Source of the DNA: Thermodesulfovibrionales bacterium
Lineage (GTDB): Bacteria > Nitrospirota > Thermodesulfovibrionia > Thermodesulfovibrionales > SM23-35
Direction: 5' to 3'
DNA length: 8,360 nucleotides
Assembly: GCA_020062205.1 (NCBI GenBank)
Contig: JAGUWT010000153.1
Span: forward strand, 1 to 8,360
This document shows positions 5,033 through 8,360 of this stretch, piece after piece. The notes under the pieces are model-generated. The model did not search any database. It worked only from the letters and a program-made list of their open reading frames with translations, and had not been told where the DNA came from. Numbering within the stretch: the first letter of the stretch is position 1; each line of letters opens with the position of its first letter. The position numbers and the translations under genes are program-made.

Positions 5033-7701
5033 TGGAAAAAATTTCTATACGAATTGACGATCAGGATATTTTAGCTCAGAAAGGCGCTACCATCTTAGAA
5101 GTTGCATTGGCGAATAAGATATATATACCCCATCTCTGCTACCATCCTGATTTGAAACCTGCTGGAAGCTGCCGTGTCTGTCTTGTTGAACTGGAAAATG
5201 GTCAGCTTGTAACATCCTGCCGAACCCCTGTCAAAGACGGGATGATTATCAAGACAAGTAGTCCTGAAATCGATAAGGTGAGACGTCCAGTTGTTGAAAT
5301 GATAATTGCAAATCACCACATGGATTGTAAAAATTGTGCGAAAAAGGGACAGTGCGGATTGCAGAGAATCATGGCATATATGAAGATAGACAAAAAGAGG
5401 ATTCAGCAGACCCTGAGATTACCGGAAGTAGAATTACCATTTGATGAATCAAATCCATTCTTTATCAGGGATCACAACAAATGCGTACTTTGCGGGATAT
5501 GTGTAAGGACGTGTCAGGAAATTGCGAGGGTCAGCGCCATCGATTTTGCGGGAAGAGGCAATAATACCAGAATAGCCGCTTTCGGTGATAAACCGATAAC
5601 CCAATCGAAATGTGTGTCTTGCGGAGAATGCGTGATACGCTGCCCTGTCGGTGCACTTGTCGTGAGAAATATAGGAAGACCTGAACGAGAGTTTAAGTCA
5701 ATCTGTCCTTATTGTGGTGTTGGATGTGGGATATACCTCGGAATTAAAGATAATGAAATTGTCTCTGTGCGCGGGGATAGTGAGAATGCGGTGAATAACG
5801 GCAATCTCTGTGTAAAAGGACGTTTTGGAATGGGTTTTGTTCACTCAACTGACAGGTTAAAAACGCCTCTGATAAGGCAAGGCAGAGGTAAAGGTAATCC
5901 CCCCTCACCCCCCTTTAGTAAAGGGGGGCAGGGGGGATTTGTTGAAGTTTCCTGGGATGAGGCACTGACATTCGTTGCCAGGAAGCTGAAGAAATATAAG
6001 GGAGATGAGATTGCCGTGATTGCTTCGACAAAATGTACGAATGAAGAAAATTATATTGCACAAAAATTTGCGCGAGTTGTCATGGGCAGCAATAATATTG
6101 ATACTTCAGTAAGACTCTGCTATAGTCCCATGATAGCTCCACTGCGTGATATTGGAATCTGGGTTGGATGTGATTCTCCTGCAGAAGATAGTGAAATTTC
6201 TTCTGACCTGTTGCGGCAGAATTTGGAACAGATTGAACAAGCTGCCTGTATTCTCGTTACAGGCGCAAATATCACCCTGTCCTATCCTGTCCTGGGTCTA
6301 AAGATCAAGAAAGCCGTAGAGAGCGGTGCCAGACTTCTTGTTATAAGCCCGCATGAAAATGAACTCTGCCGTATTGCTGATATATGGTTGCAGCCATATC
6401 CAGGCACAGACCTTGCTTTACTCATGGGCATGTGTAATGTGATAGTGGAGGGAGCATTATATGATGATGCTTTTGTGGAAATGTATTGTAATAATTTTGA
6501 AGAATTCAGGGAGTCTCTCGATGATTTTCCACTGGGAAGGGTTGAAAGGATTACTGGCATCTCCCGTGACCTGATCGAAGAGTCTGCACGGATTTATGCA
6601 GGCAACAAGCCGGGTGCAATCTTCTGGGGCACAGGGATTACTCAATCCGCTCACGGGACAGACAATGTGTATGCACTCGCAAATCTTTCAATCCTTACTG
6701 CAAATATCAAGTATTCCCGTGCTCTCAATCCCCTCTTAGGACAGAATAATGCTTTAGGTGCCTGTGATATGGGATGTCTGCCGAATTACTTTCCAGGTTA
6801 TCAACCGGTTGATTCAAAGGACGCTCAAGTGAAATTCCGATCCTTATGGGGAAGGGAATTGAACCCTGAGCCGGGTCTTACACTTACCGAAATATTGGAT
6901 GCTACACTTGAAGGGAAAATCAAAGCCCTCTATATAATAGGATCCAACCTGGCATCAAATATCGCTCCGTTTAAAAAAGTACACGCAGCCTTGAAGAAAG
7001 CAAAATTTGTTGTATCCCAGGATATGTTCCTCAATGAAACAGCAAAATATGCCCATGTGATTCTCCCGGCAGCAAGCTTTGCTGAAAAAACAGGGACTTT
7101 CATCAATACAGAGGGGAGGGTTCAGAGAATCCAGAAAGCACTGAAGGCCATCGGGGATTCACGTCCTGACTGGGAAATACTGTGTGAACTGGCAAAAAGA
7201 TTGAAAAGCGAAGGCTTTGAATTTGAAAATACTGAAGATATCTTATCCAAGCTATTAGAGGCCATTAAGGATGTTCCTGAAGTAAAAAGAAGGTTCAGCT
7301 TTTTCCCACTCAAATACAGGCCTCCGGAAGAGGCAACCGATATTGATTATCCTCTGATCTTAACTACAGAAAGGGATTTTTCAGGAGATGGTGTAATGTC
7401 GGAAAAGGTGGAGGGACTGAAAGGGTTAAGGATGAAAGATTTTATATATATAAATCCAAAAGATGCAGCAGACTTTGAAATCGAAGACGGAGAACCGATC
7501 AGGGTCATTTCACGTCATGGGGCAATAGAGAGCGGGGCACGGTTAAGAGGTACAACACCTGCTGGTCTGGTGGTCATGAACCTTGAGGGAGAAAAGGTCA
7601 ATAAGCTTCTGAATCCTGTTCTTGACGAAGAATCAAAAACACCAGAGATGAAAATGTGTGCTATAAGAATTGAAAAGATGAAAACATTGAAGAAGAAATA
7701 A
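5032..7701 (+). CDS. FdhA/NuoG-like molybdopterin Fe-S subunit with altered active-site residues
   Basis: This 889-residue protein has the full layout of NAD-linked FDH alpha subunits: an N-terminal [2Fe-2S] domain (C36, C47, C50, C63), a His/Cys3 cluster (H95, C99, C102, C108), two [4Fe-4S] sites (C151/154/157/161 and C194/197/200/204), the molybdopterin-domain cluster (C225, C228, C232, C260) and Lys262 in LCVKG. The metal-ligand Cys363 is present in RLCYSP, where formate dehydrogenases have RLCHSP or Sec-His; the catalytic His is Tyr364. The NPLRGQNN motif reads NPLLGQNN, so the catalytic Arg is Leu569. The preceding loop and the C-terminal cofactor-binding region (about 772-880) are also divergent, with no HYHTGTMTRR-like segment. 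Residues 289-303 come from an in-frame palindromic repeat. AGGAGGAG (5016-5023) and the TAATG junction with nuoF fix the start. It is soluble: no signal peptide is seen. Database tools will probably call it formate dehydrogenase; I would leave the substrate open. Confidence 0.85.
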   Translation: MEKISIRIDDQDILAQKGATILEVALANKIYIPHLCYHPDLKPAGSCRVCLVELENGQLVTSCRTPVKDGMIIKTSSPEIDKVRRPVVEMIIANHHMDCKNCAKKGQCGLQRIMAYMKIDKKRIQQTLRLPEVELPFDESNPFFIRDHNKCVLCGICVRTCQEIARVSAIDFAGRGNNTRIAAFGDKPITQSKCVSCGECVIRCPVGALVVRNIGRPEREFKSICPYCGVGCGIYLGIKDNEIVSVRGDSENAVNNGNLCVKGRFGMGFVHSTDRLKTPLIRQGRGKGNPPSPPFSKGGQGGFVEVSWDEALTFVARKLKKYKGDEIAVIASTKCTNEENYIAQKFARVVMGSNNIDTSVRLCYSPMIAPLRDIGIWVGCDSPAEDSEISSDLLRQNLEQIEQAACILVTGANITLSYPVLGLKIKKAVESGARLLVISPHENELCRIADIWLQPYPGTDLALLMGMCNVIVEGALYDDAFVEMYCNNFEEFRESLDDFPLGRVERITGISRDLIEESARIYAGNKPGAIFWGTGITQSAHGTDNVYALANLSILTANIKYSRALNPLLGQNNALGACDMGCLPNYFPGYQPVDSKDAQVKFRSLWGRELNPEPGLTLTEILDATLEGKIKALYIIGSNLASNIAPFKKVHAALKKAKFVVSQDMFLNETAKYAHVILPAASFAEKTGTFINTEGRVQRIQKALKAIGDSRPDWEILCELAKRLKSEGFEFENTEDILSKLLEAIKDVPEVKRRFSFFPLKYRPPEEATDIDYPLILTTERDFSGDGVMSEKVEGLKGLRMKDFIYINPKDAADFEIEDGEPIRVISRHGAIESGARLRGTTPAGLVVMNLEGEKVNKLLNPVLDEESKTPEMKMCAIRIEKMKTLKKK
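5896..5939. repeat. G/C-run palindromic repeat inserted in frame within the molybdopterin gene
   Basis: The left arm (5896-5916: AAT, six C, TCA, six C, TTT) and right arm (5920-5939: AAA, six G, CA, six G, ATT) are near-perfect reverse complements around the loop AGT, with a single-base irregularity between the C runs. It is translated as NPPSPPFSKGGQGGF (residues 289-303). This is a known type of dispersed repeat, common in intergenic DNA of several phyla. Without it, the protein would pass from the LKTPLIR segment to the VEVSWDEAL segment with little linker, as in relatives. Confidence 0.85.
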
Positions 7702-7731
7702 TAAAGGCACTTATATTAAAGGCACTTATAT
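7702..7731 (+). repeat. Perfect 15-bp tandem duplication carrying the nrpR ribosome-binding site
   Basis: TAAAGGCACTTATAT occurs twice without a gap (7702-7716, 7717-7731) and fills the whole space between the stop of the molybdopterin gene and the nrpR start. The second copy gives AAAGG seven bases before the ATG at 7730; the first ends in ATATT and has no start codon. It is either a recent slippage duplication of the ribosome-binding site or a pair of regulator sites. Confidence 0.8.
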
Positions 7732-8360
7732 GAATACAATGCTTGCAATCTTAAAAGTCCTTGACAAACAACCGGAAACCATCCTCGGATCAAGAGAAAT
7801 ATCAAAGCAATTGAAATTGCACGGTATTGAGCTTACTGAAAGGACTGTGCGGTACCATCTCAGAATCCTCGATGAGAGAGGCTTTACGAAAGTATTCGGA
7901 AAGGAAGGGAGAATGATTACACAGAAAGGCAGGGATGAACTTTCTCAAGCACTTGTGTCCGAAAAGGTTGGTTTTGTAATCAGCAAAATTGAGACGTTCT
8001 CTTATCTTACAAACCTTGACCTTGAAAAAAACGAGGGTGACATCATTCTAAATGTCTCCTATTTCCCTGAGGAAAAACTGAAAGAGGCACTGCGGATAAT
8101 GAAACCTGTATTTTCTTCTCCATATGTCATGTGTGATAAGGTTGTTATGCGTAGTGGCGGTGAAAAGATTGGGGATATCCTTGTCCCAAAGGGACAGATA
8201 GGATTTGGGACTGTATGCAGCGTGACAATAAACGGGATATTCCTTAAGGCAGGAATTCCTGTCTCATCAAGGTTTGGCGGAGTATTACAGATAAAAAACT
8301 CCGATCTGTCGAGGTTCACCGCCCTGATAAGCTACGAAGGTTCATCACTTGATCCCCTTG
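7730..8360 (+). CDS. nrpR: NrpR-family transcriptional regulator, N-terminal part (3' end outside window)
   Basis: The first 210 residues are visible. Residues 4-70 form a winged helix-turn-helix: ILGSREISKQLKLHG, then TERTVRYHLRILDERG as the probable recognition helix, then the wing FGKEGRMITQKGRDEL. From about residue 80 the NrpR regulatory domain begins (VGFVISKIETFSYLTNLD), with GFGTVCSVTINGIFLKAGIPV, SRFGGVLQI and RFTALISYEGSSLDPL, which are typical of the family. NrpR responds to 2-oxoglutarate in methanogens; that is family knowledge and not shown here. The start at ATG 7730 is supported by AAAGG seven bases upstream inside a tandem repeat. It lies 28 bases after the molybdopterin gene on the same strand and is probably co-transcribed, suggesting feedback control of the operon. 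It is a different gene copy from the fragment at 2-301. Confidence 0.9.
   Translation, partial: MNTMLAILKVLDKQPETILGSREISKQLKLHGIELTERTVRYHLRILDERGFTKVFGKEGRMITQKGRDELSQALVSEKVGFVISKIETFSYLTNLDLEKNEGDIILNVSYFPEEKLKEALRIMKPVFSSPYVMCDKVVMRSGGEKIGDILVPKGQIGFGTVCSVTINGIFLKAGIPVSSRFGGVLQIKNSDLSRFTALISYEGSSLDPL

Noticed and set aside
5032..7701. Plain calls of 'formate dehydrogenase' or 'complex I NuoG'
   Set aside because: The catalytic His and Arg of formate dehydrogenases are replaced, and NuoG normally lacks the metal-ligand Cys that is present here; there are also no other complex I genes around it.
8059..8319. Minus-strand 86-codon ORF at the right edge
   Set aside because: It is antisense to the clear NrpR regulatory domain.
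1..8360. CRISPR array, tRNA/rRNA gene, transposase or phage genes
   Set aside because: No regularly spaced repeats, RNA-gene signatures or mobile-element proteins are visible; the repeats present are short palindromes or a two-copy tandem.

Overview
The window carries a co-directional (+ strand) redox gene cluster bracketed by two partial nrpR-type nitrogen-regulator genes. Moderate-to-low GC, strong Shine-Dalgarno sequences, the mix of anaerobic Fe-S/molybdopterin enzymes, NrpR (best known from methanogens, also present in some bacteria) and two dispersed-repeat types common in such genomes together suggest a strictly anaerobic bacterium. Nitrospirota (Thermodesulfovibrio-like) or a deltaproteobacterial-type lineage is my guess; this is inference and not proven by the sequence.

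Layout: 2-301, C-terminal end of an NrpR-family protein; 302-848, a 547-base non-coding region with nested inverted repeats just after the nrpR stop, a sigma70-like promoter near 533-561 and one doubtful small ORF; 849-2417, a glutamate-synthase-like FMN protein (stand-alone GltS domain, no glutaminase domain, Fe-S cysteines at the N-terminus); 2540-2761, a small ferredoxin; 2791-2891, a dispersed inverted-repeat element; 2938-3408, a NuoE/HydC-like [2Fe-2S] protein; 3398-5032, a NuoF/HydB-like FMN/Fe-S NADH-binding protein; 5032-7701, an FdhA/NuoG-like molybdopterin protein; 7730-8360, the N-terminal part of a second NrpR protein that runs off the window.

The nuoE-nuoF-fdhA genes overlap or abut and should form a NAD(H)-reactive diaphorase joined to a multi-Fe-S molybdopterin subunit, the arrangement of cytosolic NAD-dependent formate dehydrogenases. 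The molybdopterin subunit, however, keeps the metal-ligand Cys but has Tyr and Leu where formate dehydrogenases have their catalytic His and Arg, so formate is doubtful as substrate. With a glutamate-synthase-like flavoprotein and a ferredoxin upstream and nitrogen regulators on both sides, the most interesting reading is an NADH- (or NADH/ferredoxin-) linked redox complex that feeds or drains a GltS-like enzyme under nitrogen control. That linkage is inferred from gene order and has not been shown.

A G/C-run palindrome is carried in frame inside the molybdopterin gene and adds about 15 residues to the protein, while a second repeat type sits in the ferredoxin-nuoE gap.
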